DNA from: Paenibacillus xylanexedens
Lineage (GTDB): Bacteria > Bacillota > Bacilli > Paenibacillales > Paenibacillaceae
DNA: 64,000 bases
Direction of reading: 5' to 3'
Assembly (NCBI RefSeq): GCF_007680605.1
Contig: NZ_VEIO01000001.1
Coordinates: 1,927,276-1,991,275 of the forward strand
Shown here: positions 27,849 through 36,303 of the stretch, piece by piece
How positions within the stretch are numbered: the stretch's first letter is position 1
Layout: every line of letters begins with the position of its first letter
Made by a program: the position numbers and the translations under genes
Notes under the pieces: model-generated
What the model saw: the letters and a program-made list of their open reading frames with translations, nothing else
What the model was told of the DNA's origin: nothing
Database searches by the model: none

Positions 27849-28421
27849 TCAGGTTTCAGCATTATCTGTTTGTAAAATGTTTACTGTTGATGTGCTTGCG
27901 CCTTCTTTCATCGCTGTTTCAACCGTTCCTTGGGCTGTATAACGCTCACTTGCCTTATTTACCGCGCGTATGATTCCCCCATAACCTGTACAGCGACAGA
28001 GATTACCGCATAATCCGGTTTCAATCTGCTCCCGAGAAGGATCAGGACATGCGTCCAGCAAAGCCTTGGTTGAAATAATCATCCCTGGAGTGCAGTATCC
28101 ACACTGAAATCCGCCTTCTTCCACAAAAGCTTGTTGAATCGGGTGCAACTCTCCCTCTTTCTCACCATGCAGTCCTTCAATGGTCGTAATGTCGCTTCCC
28201 TCACTCTGATACGCCATCACGAGGCAGGCATTAACTGGCTCTCCATTCATGAGAATCATGCACGCACCACAACGTCCGACCTCACAGGATACTTTGGTTC
28301 CCGTTAGTTCTAGTTGATTCCGAAGGATATCGACAAGCCGCGTTCCGGGAGAAACGGACAGTTTTCTCAGTTGCCCATTCACTCTAGCGCTCCATGTCTG
28401 TTCAAGAGGCTGATTATTCAT
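27849..28421 (-). CDS. pucE: Xanthine dehydrogenase iron-sulfur subunit
   Basis: The 190-aa small subunit with two [2Fe-2S] clusters. The plant-ferredoxin-type cluster ligands lie in SCEVGRCGACMI (about residue 47), with the fourth Cys in VNACL. The second cluster uses GGFQCGYCTPGM (about 106) and GNLCRCTGY (about 142). I chose the ATG at MNNQPLEQTW, which overlaps the stop of the molybdenum subunit gene in ATGA. The longer open frame would overlap that gene heavily. It is the last gene of the purine operon. Confidence 0.93.
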   Translation of the reverse strand: MNNQPLEQTWSARVNGQLRKLSVSPGTRLVDILRNQLELTGTKVSCEVGRCGACMILMNGEPVNACLVMAYQSEGSDITTIEGLHGEKEGELHPIQQAFVEEGGFQCGYCTPGMIISTKALLDACPDPSREQIETGLCGNLCRCTGYGGIIRAVNKASERYTAQGTVETAMKEGASTSTVNILQTDNAET

Positions 28422-30733
28422 GATGGCTTCACTCCTTCTGGCAAAAGAACATTCAACGGCTTGCTGAGTTGCTCGCGCGGCACGGGGAGCTGAATAACCC
28501 ATACACCTGTCGCCTGGTGTATAGCTGCAGTAATTGCAGGGGCAAGTGCAACGGAACCAATCTCGCCGATTCCTCTAGGTCCGAATGCATCTCCTTCAGG
28601 CAGATCTTCAATGGCCTCGACTTCAAGATTCGAATGAATATCCTTGATTGTCGGAATTAAATACGTATCCAGATTGGCTGTGACGTAACGGCTCTGCTGC
28701 ATGACAGCATCCTCGGTTAATGTAAATCCAAGAGCCATCACACTGCCACCTTCAATCTGGCCTATATAGCCCATCGGATTGATTACCGGCCCCGCCGCCA
28801 CAATATGTCGTGTATCCAGAAGTTTGCTTTCGCCCGTCAGCGTATTGACCTCCACCTCTGCGGCTACAGCGGCATACGTGTAGAGGTAATGACCACCCAT
28901 GACATTGTCAGGCGTAGTCGGATAATGAAAGGTGGTGTCAAAAATCCATTCCTGCGCATCGTCCTGTTTTACAAGATCCGCATAAGCGATGACTAAGCGA
29001 GGGGCAGAGGTTGAAGAGGAATCGTCTGATTTCATCCAAATTCCCTCACGCCCTGTCATGAGTTGCTCTGCTGGAATTCCAGAAAACTGCGATGCAACTT
29101 TAAGTAGCTTTGTACGGAACGGGTGCTGCAAGCGTTGCAAAGCCATCCAGGCCATCGTGGTGGAACGGGATGCCGTACTGGAGCCACTATGGGGTACACG
29201 GTCTGTATCCCCAATAACAATGCTCAGGTCTGATGGTTGGCACTGGAACAGATCACAGAGCATGATCTCCAGTGTGGCGACAAGACCTTGCCCGAATTCC
29301 TCGTAGCTGAAAGCCACCTCAATCTTGCCCTCCGCATTCAGCGACAAACGTCCGCCAGCCGGATCTGGTATGCCGTAACCAAGCCCGGCGCCATGCATCG
29401 CGATGGCCGCACCTATTCCTCGCTTGATCCAGGGTGGGCGGGACGGTTCCTCTTGGACATGAAGTTTTTTCTGCCATAGCTCCGAGCGGTCCAGCGCCTC
29501 CCATACTTGATATAGTCCATCCGTGGGCAGAATGCGCTGGTTCAAGGGACCCGGATCATGTTTCTGCCGCAGATTACGCCGTCGAAACTCCCAAGGGTCC
29601 ATATCCATGATCTGTGCCAAACGGTCCATCTGACCTTCCATTGCAAAGATTGCCTGATTGCCTCCGAATCCCCGAAACTCTCCGGATAATCCATTGTTTG
29701 TATACACAGATACCCCTTCTACATCCACATGCGGAATCATATACGGCCCCATACAATGCTCGGTACAGAAGTTTAATACGGGTGCTCCAAGCGTTGCATA
29801 CGCACCGGTATCTGCCGTAATACGAACCCGATGTGCCTGCAATATCCCCTCACGGCTTATACCCGTTTGCATCTCGATCTTCATCGGATGACGCTTCAAA
29901 CCAGCCCGAACGGATTCTTTACGCGAGTTGTGCATTTTAACAGGGCGGCCGCATTTTAACGCGAGCAGTGCACCGTAAGGTTGCACGTTCAATTCATCTT
30001 TTCCGCCAAACGAACCACCAATAGGTGAAGATACCACTCGAATGTGTTCTTCCGGGCAGCCAATAATACGTGCGAGTTGCATGCGATCCTTATACCCATG
30101 CTGTGTTGCCGCATAGACATGAAGACGCCCCATCTCGTCAGGCACAAACAGGCCTCCCTCTGTCTCCATATACGCATGCATTTGTCTTGGCGTATAATAA
30201 GTCTCCGTTACAATATGAGCACAAGCGGCAAAAGCTTGCTGGGCATCTCCACGTTTGATCTCTGTACGATGAAGCACATTGCCTGGACCATGTGGATGCA
30301 GTTCAGGCGCCCCAGGAGCCAGTGCTGCAGCCGTGCTGTCTAGCGGCTCCAGCTCGTCATACTGTACGCGAATAGCTTCTATGGCGAGCAAAGCTCGTTC
30401 AGGTGAATCGGCCGCAACCGCGGCAATCGCATCCCCCACATAACGAACAACATCTTCACAGAAGACGGGCTGATCCGGGGTTGCGATTCCAAAGCGGTTG
30501 AGTCCAGGCACATCCTTGGCCGTTAACACCGCATATACACCCTCCATCGCCTCCGCTTCCGATGTATCGACGGACAGTAGCCGTGCATATGGATATGCAC
30601 TCCGCAGTACTTTTCCATAGACCATGTCGGGCAAGGACATATCTGTTAGATACTGCAACTGTCCCGTGACCTTTGGAGGGCCATCCGGCCGCAGATGCCA
30701 GCGATTCCCACTCTGTTCCCGGTTAAGCAGCAT
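28418..30733 (-). CDS. pucD: Xanthine dehydrogenase molybdenum-binding subunit
   Basis: The 771-aa catalytic subunit that oxidises hypoxanthine or xanthine at the molybdenum cofactor. Family features seen are VTGQLQYLTDMSLPDMVYGKVLRS at the N-terminus, GGSFGGKDE near residue 236, GEFRGFGGNQAIFAMEGQMD near 342 and GPRGIGEIGSVALAPAI near 715, where the Glu corresponds to the catalytic glutamate. The start follows GGGGAGAG. Substrate choice between xanthine and related purines rests on the neighbours uraH, uraD and pucR. Confidence 0.92.
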   Translation of the reverse strand: MLLNREQSGNRWHLRPDGPPKVTGQLQYLTDMSLPDMVYGKVLRSAYPYARLLSVDTSEAEAMEGVYAVLTAKDVPGLNRFGIATPDQPVFCEDVVRYVGDAIAAVAADSPERALLAIEAIRVQYDELEPLDSTAAALAPGAPELHPHGPGNVLHRTEIKRGDAQQAFAACAHIVTETYYTPRQMHAYMETEGGLFVPDEMGRLHVYAATQHGYKDRMQLARIIGCPEEHIRVVSSPIGGSFGGKDELNVQPYGALLALKCGRPVKMHNSRKESVRAGLKRHPMKIEMQTGISREGILQAHRVRITADTGAYATLGAPVLNFCTEHCMGPYMIPHVDVEGVSVYTNNGLSGEFRGFGGNQAIFAMEGQMDRLAQIMDMDPWEFRRRNLRQKHDPGPLNQRILPTDGLYQVWEALDRSELWQKKLHVQEEPSRPPWIKRGIGAAIAMHGAGLGYGIPDPAGGRLSLNAEGKIEVAFSYEEFGQGLVATLEIMLCDLFQCQPSDLSIVIGDTDRVPHSGSSTASRSTTMAWMALQRLQHPFRTKLLKVASQFSGIPAEQLMTGREGIWMKSDDSSSTSAPRLVIAYADLVKQDDAQEWIFDTTFHYPTTPDNVMGGHYLYTYAAVAAEVEVNTLTGESKLLDTRHIVAAGPVINPMGYIGQIEGGSVMALGFTLTEDAVMQQSRYVTANLDTYLIPTIKDIHSNLEVEAIEDLPEGDAFGPRGIGEIGSVALAPAITAAIHQATGVWVIQLPVPREQLSKPLNVLLPEGVKPS

Positions 30734-30876
30734 GATGTCTCTCCCCTTCCATTGCTCCTTTTTTAAGCCCAGCCTGAATTGCGATTATCTTCGTTGCGAT
30801 CTAGGTTTCCGGGATTCCTTAATACACTGCTTGGTATAGATGCTTTTGATGCTGTATGCTTCACAGATACTGCCGG

Positions 30877-31827
30877 CTATGGATGAAAAGCCTGCCAAAG
30901 CCCGGCCCCAAGCATATTTCCTGCCGACTGGATCCTGTAGCTTTCGCTTGCAAAAGCATCCGTATAGGATACAAATTCAGCAACAGCCTGCGTTGCAAGC
31001 CCGGCGGCTTGAGAAGCATCCGCTTTTCCTGATCGAAGCCACTGCTCCGTTTCGGTCAGCCTCACCGCCATACCAGAGCCGCCACCGACAGCAATCGCAA
31101 TGCGTGCCCATCGCCCGTCATCCGGGTTAACCTCACCGTGAAAAGCTACCGTGACAAGCGAGGCAGTAAATGCCTCTCTACGGCCTAATTTACGATAGAA
31201 GGAAATTTGATGATTTCGTTCGGATAGGGATTGCTCGGAATCGAACGTGTATTGTTCAGAATCATAAGACGTTAGATTTACTGCGGCATTTCTGGACGGA
31301 ATATGAATGGAGATTAATACATCATCTGCATTCAGCTTGCTATCACTTCCATTTTCAAGCCATAATGCCACGTGCTGCGTCTCCATACCGCGACAGGTCA
31401 GCCAGTGGAGCTCCGCGTCATATACAAGTAACGCCGGTAACGTATCCCCTATACCTGAAGCGATATTCCCGCCAATCGTCGCCAGATTTCGAACAGAAGG
31501 AGCTGCTATAGCCAAGATAGCCTGATGCAAAATGGGAAACTTGCCTAGCAAAGGATCTGCCGCACAATCTCTTAATCGGGTCATGGCTCCAATTACAATC
31601 TCATCCCCTTGGATCGAGATTCCATTGATCTCGGGAATGCAAGCCAAACTAACTAAATGTTCAGGTAAAACCTTTAATGCAGCCTCCCATTGTGTTCGCA
31701 ATAACGTGCCTCCAGCTACATAACACCGTGTTCCTTCAATCTGTTCCCTAATGTTTTGTAATTCTTGTAACGTATCTGGCTGCCACACCGAGGGCTGCGC
31801 ACCTGAGCCGTATCCCGGCAGTACCAT
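30877..31827 (-). CDS. pucC: Xanthine dehydrogenase FAD-binding subunit
   Basis: The 316-aa medium subunit that passes electrons from iron-sulfur clusters to FAD. The FAD-binding signature is CYVAGGTLLRTQW near residue 35 and ATIGGNIASGIGDTLPALL near 115, where the expected GGN-x-A pattern is intact. I chose the ATG after AAAGGAGGGAGAGCC; the open frame extends 32 codons upstream without support. It lies between pucB and the molybdenum subunit. Confidence 0.9.
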   Translation of the reverse strand: MVLPGYGSGAQPSVWQPDTLQELQNIREQIEGTRCYVAGGTLLRTQWEAALKVLPEHLVSLACIPEINGISIQGDEIVIGAMTRLRDCAADPLLGKFPILHQAILAIAAPSVRNLATIGGNIASGIGDTLPALLVYDAELHWLTCRGMETQHVALWLENGSDSKLNADDVLISIHIPSRNAAVNLTSYDSEQYTFDSEQSLSERNHQISFYRKLGRREAFTASLVTVAFHGEVNPDDGRWARIAIAVGGGSGMAVRLTETEQWLRSGKADASQAAGLATQAVAEFVSYTDAFASESYRIQSAGNMLGAGLWQAFHP

Positions 31828-31907
31828 GGCTCTCCCTCCTTTATTCCTCCATTTCATTTCCCCTACGTTCCCAATCGTTTGCAGTGTTCTCACGGAGTCG
31901 CGTAAAT

Positions 31908-32558
31908 TCAGGCTTCCCTCCACATCCGCTCTTCTGCATATTTCAGAATTTGTTGCACTTGCAACTCCGTATCAGCGTCCCAGAAACTCTCTCGCCCTAA
32001 AGACACCTGTACCCCTTGGTATTTAGGATTACGGAGCATTTTGCGTGCTCCTTCATCTCCATGCAGGGATAGTAACGGGCCGAACATATGTGAGCGAAAA
32101 GCAACCGGGGGTTTACTCCCTTCATTGTCCGTACCCGCAACATAATCACACAGCGGATTAGAATCCAGTACCGCGGTGACCTGATTAATATTCTCTGTCG
32201 TAATCAGAGGCTGGTCTGCCATCAGCATCAGTACCCCCTTCGGTCTGTACTCCATCGCCGTCAATATACCGCAATGAATGGAGTTCGCCATGCCGCCAGC
32301 AAAATCGTTGCATAATACAAAACGCAATCTTTTTTCGGGATTATATGTGTAAGAGAATACCTCGTGCCATTTGGAAGGTAACCATTCAAGACTATCCTCT
32401 GGTTTGACCACACAGACGATTTGATCCAACCGGGAATTCAGAGCAGCCTCCAGTGTCCATGCTGCCAGTGCCCTTCCATCCGGCATCATAACCGATAGTT
32501 TATCTCGCCCAAGTCTGCTGCTCTTGCCAGCCGCCAGAACGATTCCTGTCGTTTGCAT
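31908..32558 (-). CDS. pucB: Molybdenum cofactor cytidylyltransferase-like protein (PucB/MocA)
   Basis: A 216-aa nucleotidyltransferase expected to modify molybdopterin for the xanthine dehydrogenase. The N-terminal signature GIVLAAGKSSRLGRDKL, the LMADQPLITTENI motif near residue 100 (the catalytic metal Asp) and PVAFRSHMF near 150 are visible. It begins inside the 3' end of the preceding pucA gene, an overlap of 59 bp. The ATG is eight bases after AAAGGAG, within pucA coding sequence. Confidence 0.9.
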   Translation of the reverse strand: MQTTGIVLAAGKSSRLGRDKLSVMMPDGRALAAWTLEAALNSRLDQIVCVVKPEDSLEWLPSKWHEVFSYTYNPEKRLRFVLCNDFAGGMANSIHCGILTAMEYRPKGVLMLMADQPLITTENINQVTAVLDSNPLCDYVAGTDNEGSKPPVAFRSHMFGPLLSLHGDEGARKMLRNPKYQGVQVSLGRESFWDADTELQVQQILKYAEERMWREA

Positions 32559-33636
32559 AAGCACTGCTCCTTTTTTCGGTTACTAACGCAGATTTAACAG
32601 TCGCCGGCTTACGTCTGGCCGCAATCAACTCTGCAACAATACTGACCGCGATCTCCTCTGGCCCATCTGCACCAATAGGCAAACCAACCGGACTATGCAC
32701 GTGTTGTAATGGCGGCAAGCCATCGAACAAACGAGCTGTTCGGGTACGTGAACCCATGATGCCGAGATATGCATAGTTGCAGTTGCTACCTTTTAACAAC
32801 TCTACCCATTCTCGTTCACGGGGGAATTGATGACTCATCAGGATGAGATAGTCGTACTTATTGATGTTCAGTTGCGGAAAAACTTCCTGAGGAAAACCGT
32901 GCACCAGTTCCACATCTGGAAATCGTTCAAGCGTACACAAGGACTCTCGCCAATCTGTGATGACAACTCGAAATCCGGCGGATTGAGACAGTCTGGCAAC
33001 CGGTACAACATCATTTCCGGCACCAACGATAATCAAACGTGGTTTGGGCGTATATAGCGAAGTGAAATGTTGAGGAAGATTCCAAGGATTATTCCTAACC
33101 GCCAGATTAGGAGGACAGGACAAAGACAAATCATTTTTGGAACATTCAGGTTGTTCATTTGCAGTTAAATAGTGTTCTTGTCCTGGCTCGGCTGACTTGA
33201 CTGACTCGACCTTCGAATAACTATACGTAACGTTAGTGTAATCTTCATTAAATGATCTCAAAAGAGAAACCGCCAATGCCGCATCCAAACATTGCCGCAT
33301 CTGTTTCATCATGTCACGTAGCTCTCCACAGATCGGCTCAAGCAGAACCATTACAAGGCCACCGCAACCAATCGTTTCTCCCCAGGAAAAGTCATCTTCA
33401 GGCCGCATATCATAGCTAGCCAGCTCAAGTTGTTGCATCTCCAGCACGCGGCTCACCCTGGCTTGCAGGTCATTCTCCAGACAGCCAGGACTGATACTGC
33501 CGTACATCCTGCCATCCTCCGTTATAAGCATGGAAACCCCTTGTTTGCGATAGGCATGCCCCTCCACTTTAATCGCAGTAGCAAGTACACTCCGGGTTTC
33601 CCGAAGGGCAACGGCACACAGATCATGCATTTCCAT
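32500..33636 (-). CDS. pucA: XdhC/CoxI-family maturation factor (PucA)
   Basis: A 378-aa protein needed for insertion of the sulfurated molybdenum cofactor. The XdhC N-terminal domain (about residues 10-110) has GSISPGCLENDLQ and WGETIGCGGLVMVLLEP, including the conserved Cys of GCGG. The Rossmann C-terminal domain begins near RLIIVGAGNDVVPVARL (about 205) and includes LGIMGSR near 290. A poorly conserved, charged linker of about 50 residues separates them. The ATG follows GAAAGGGG. Its last 59 bp overlap the start of pucB in a different frame. Confidence 0.9.
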   Translation of the reverse strand: MEMHDLCAVALRETRSVLATAIKVEGHAYRKQGVSMLITEDGRMYGSISPGCLENDLQARVSRVLEMQQLELASYDMRPEDDFSWGETIGCGGLVMVLLEPICGELRDMMKQMRQCLDAALAVSLLRSFNEDYTNVTYSYSKVESVKSAEPGQEHYLTANEQPECSKNDLSLSCPPNLAVRNNPWNLPQHFTSLYTPKPRLIIVGAGNDVVPVARLSQSAGFRVVITDWRESLCTLERFPDVELVHGFPQEVFPQLNINKYDYLILMSHQFPREREWVELLKGSNCNYAYLGIMGSRTRTARLFDGLPPLQHVHSPVGLPIGADGPEEIAVSIVAELIAARRKPATVKSALVTEKRSSAYANDRNRSGGWQEQQTWAR

Positions 33637-33713
33637 CGGATTGCCCCTTTCTGCCCTCTGCCTTTCAACATGCACCTGTACTGTTTCGATGGCAACTGCT
33701 TCTACGGTTCCGA

Positions 33714-35039
33714 CTATAACCGTTTCATTAGCCGTGCAATGCTTTTATCCGACTCTCGTAATACGATGCCGCGGTCAATGGTTTGTATTTTACGATTGTT
33801 CAGCACGATACTGCCATCAATGATGACCGTTTCCACACAGCTACGGGTAGCGGAATAAACGATACGGGAGTAAATGTCGGTCTCATAGGACGGGTACGTA
33901 TGAAAATCATCAAGGTCCAGCAGGATCATATCTGCCTTTTTGCCGACTTCTAGACTGCCAATCTCTCTGGACAACCCCAGCACTTCCGCCCCGCCCATCG
34001 TTGCCATGTGTAACACGGTTCTGGCATCCATCACCGTCGGCCCGTGCGGCACCTTCTGGATCAAAGCTGTCATACGCATCTCCTGGAACATATCCAGATT
34101 GTTATTGCATGGTGCACCGTCTGCACCGATCCCCACTGCGATCTGCCGGTTCAACAGGTCGGGGATGTCCGCAATTCCGGAAGAAAGTTTCATATTCGAT
34201 CCGGGACAATGGGTAACTTTGACACCACGTTTACGAATAATCTCCTTCTCTTCTTCACTCAGCCATACACAATGTGCAAGAACCAATCTGGGGGTAGCTA
34301 GGCCGATGTGATCAAGATAAACGATGTTCCGCATGCCTCTCTCGTGTTCGACCAGTTCGATCTCTCCACGATTCTCGGAAGCATGGGTGTGCACTTTGAC
34401 GTGATATTTATTCGAGAGGTCACGTACTTCCGTAAGCAGTTGTTCCGTGCAGGATACAACAAACCTTGGACAAAAAGCATATTGAATACGACCTCCACCG
34501 AATCCGTTCCATTTTTCTAACAAATCAACACTTTGTTGCAGCGAATCCGCCGTATTCTCACGCAGAGGCTCAGGAACCTCATCTCCATGATCCATCATCA
34601 CCTTGCCTGAGATGACCCGAATTCCACTCTGGGCCATCGCTTGAAAAGCCGATTCCGTATGATTCACGGTCTCCATATCCAGAATGGTCGTTGTGCCGCT
34701 AGAGATCAATTCGCCTAGGCCTAGCATTGCGGAGTAATACACCGATTCTTCGTCATGTGCCGCTTCTAACGGCCAGATGCGCTTGCGAAGCCAATCCATC
34801 AGCTCCATATCGTCTGCACGTCCACGAAACAACGTCTGGCATAGATGAATGTGGGTCTGGATAAAGCCGGGCAGTAACACTTTCCCTCGTGCATCAATGA
34901 CTTGATCTGCCAGGTTCTCATCGATATGCACTGCCATTTCTTTGATTTTGTTATCTTCGATGAGAAGATCTCCCGTAAATACTTCCTCTTCTCTATTCAT
35001 CGTGACCAATTGCGCGCCTTTGAGTAGAATCGTGCCCAT
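33714..35039 (-). CDS. Amidohydrolase, probable purine (guanine/5'-deoxyadenosine-type) deaminase
   Basis: A 441-aa metal-dependent hydrolase of the ATZ/TRZ (COG0402) group. Metal ligands are visible: QTHIHLCQTLFRG near residue 60, HTHASE near 225, LAHCVWLSEEEK near 257 and GADGAPCNNNLDM near 310. The HCPGSNMKLSSG segment is typical of deaminases for guanine, 8-oxoguanine, S-adenosylhomocysteine or 5'-deoxyadenosine. Its place in the purine cluster favours a purine deaminase that would feed xanthine to the dehydrogenase. The exact substrate is inferred. The start follows GGGGAG by six bases. Confidence 0.85.
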   Translation of the reverse strand: MGTILLKGAQLVTMNREEEVFTGDLLIEDNKIKEMAVHIDENLADQVIDARGKVLLPGFIQTHIHLCQTLFRGRADDMELMDWLRKRIWPLEAAHDEESVYYSAMLGLGELISSGTTTILDMETVNHTESAFQAMAQSGIRVISGKVMMDHGDEVPEPLRENTADSLQQSVDLLEKWNGFGGGRIQYAFCPRFVVSCTEQLLTEVRDLSNKYHVKVHTHASENRGEIELVEHERGMRNIVYLDHIGLATPRLVLAHCVWLSEEEKEIIRKRGVKVTHCPGSNMKLSSGIADIPDLLNRQIAVGIGADGAPCNNNLDMFQEMRMTALIQKVPHGPTVMDARTVLHMATMGGAEVLGLSREIGSLEVGKKADMILLDLDDFHTYPSYETDIYSRIVYSATRSCVETVIIDGSIVLNNRKIQTIDRGIVLRESDKSIARLMKRL

Positions 35040-35071
35040 GCCCATCTCCCCTATCCCGTCCTGTCTTTTCT

Positions 35072-35449
35072 TCAACTTCCCCGGTATGTGCTATATCCCC
35101 CCGGTGCTATCAACAAAGGGATATGATAATGGCTTTTTGTGTCTCTTACGGCAAAACGAATAGGGACTTCGGTCCATAATACATGTGACATATCCGTTTG
35201 AACTTGTTGTGCAAAATAGGGTTTAACATCAAAAAGCAGTTCATATTCGCCTACTTCCAGCTTTCCTTCATCAAGTAAGGGTGCATCCAAACGTCCATCC
35301 GAATTGGTCAACGACTCGGCTACCTTCAGGGCATTCCACTCGTTTCCTGACCATTTTATAAAATAGAGTTCAATCCTCACTCCTGCAGCAGGAGCACCCT
35401 TGGATGTATCCAGTACATGTGTAGTAATTCGGCCAGCATTCGCTTGCAT
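35072..35449 (-). CDS. uraH: 5-Hydroxyisourate hydrolase (transthyretin-like)
   Basis: A 125-aa enzyme hydrolysing 5-hydroxyisourate to OHCU, the second step after uricase. The N-terminal RITTHVLDTSKGAPA carries the active-site His. The middle has LTNSDGRLDAPLL, and the C-terminus ends YSTYRGS, the signature of hydrolase-type transthyretin proteins. It lies between the OHCU decarboxylase and the deaminase genes in the same direction. Confidence 0.95.
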   Translation of the reverse strand: MQANAGRITTHVLDTSKGAPAAGVRIELYFIKWSGNEWNALKVAESLTNSDGRLDAPLLDEGKLEVGEYELLFDVKPYFAQQVQTDMSHVLWTEVPIRFAVRDTKSHYHIPLLIAPGGYSTYRGS

Positions 35450-35493
35450 CAGGCATTCACCTTCGATCTCTATGTTTATCCTCTTTCCTCAGA

Positions 35494-36003
35494 TCACGTT
35501 GCACGCTTGGTCATCCATTGCTGCAACCGGATTGTGGCAATTTTAAATACTTCATTCAATGCCGTTACGAATTCTTCTTGCTCGCTCCTCTGTAGCCGTT
35601 GTCTCATGGAATCAAGAATGGATTCCTTTGTATGGCCCTTCACCGCTAAAATAAACGGAAAGCCAAATTGCCTTGTATACCCCTCATTCAACTGCTTAAG
35701 CTCGTTATAATGTGCCGGTGTTAATGAATCCAGGCCAGCGCCTGCCTGCTCCTGAACGGAGCTGGTACTCATGCTGATGCGAGCACCCAAATCTGGATGC
35801 TTGCGGAGCAGTTCCAGCTTATCTTCATTCTCCGAGTCAAGAACTTGTTTGGTCATGACCTGCATCATCTCTTCCCAAGAACCGAAGGGCCGAAGCCCGG
35901 CAGAACGTTCTGCAATCCACGCAGATTCTTCAAACAGAGAGCCAAATTCCTTGATGAACTGTTGATCAGACCAGCCGTTAACGAGATGTATAAGATCATC
36001 CAT
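35494..36003 (-). CDS. uraD: OHCU decarboxylase (allantoin-forming)
   Basis: A 169-aa protein that decarboxylates 2-oxo-4-hydroxy-4-carboxy-5-ureidoimidazoline to S-allantoin. Family motifs seen are RPFGSWEEMMQVM, RKHPDLGAR with the catalytic His, SVQEQAGAGLD near residue 83 and YTRQFGFPFILAVKG near 108. In Bacillus subtilis this domain is fused to uricase (PucL); here it stands alone. It is the first gene of the purine operon, with GGGGG before the ATG. Confidence 0.94.
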   Translation of the reverse strand: MDDLIHLVNGWSDQQFIKEFGSLFEESAWIAERSAGLRPFGSWEEMMQVMTKQVLDSENEDKLELLRKHPDLGARISMSTSSVQEQAGAGLDSLTPAHYNELKQLNEGYTRQFGFPFILAVKGHTKESILDSMRQRLQRSEQEEFVTALNEVFKIATIRLQQWMTKRAT

Positions 36004-36168
36004 GTCATAACCCCCGGTCTCTATTTAATTAATTGTTCCTCATTCTATTCACTGTTTTAGAATACAGCAACATTATTTACGTCTTTTTGTGATATAACAT
36101 AACATCAAACAAGTGGATTGTTATCCGCGCACGGAATTTATCTCTAGATGCTGGCTATCTATGTTAAT

Positions 36169-36204
36169 AAACCGCACTCACCGATGAAGGCAGTGCGGTT
36201 TTAT
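36169..36204. terminator. Terminator-like hairpin between pucR and uraD
   Basis: AAACCGCACT pairs with AGTGCGGTTT. The T-run is short (TTTTATT on plus, TTTATT on minus), so it may be only partial. It suggests that pucR is transcribed separately from the catabolic operon. Confidence 0.6.
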
Positions 36205-36303
36205 TAGATTTTGATATAACTCATGATTAACCCCTTGAGCATCACTTACATATCACTTACATCACGAGCATCAGCGGCACTCTAACCATGCAAGCGTTAG
36301 GGA

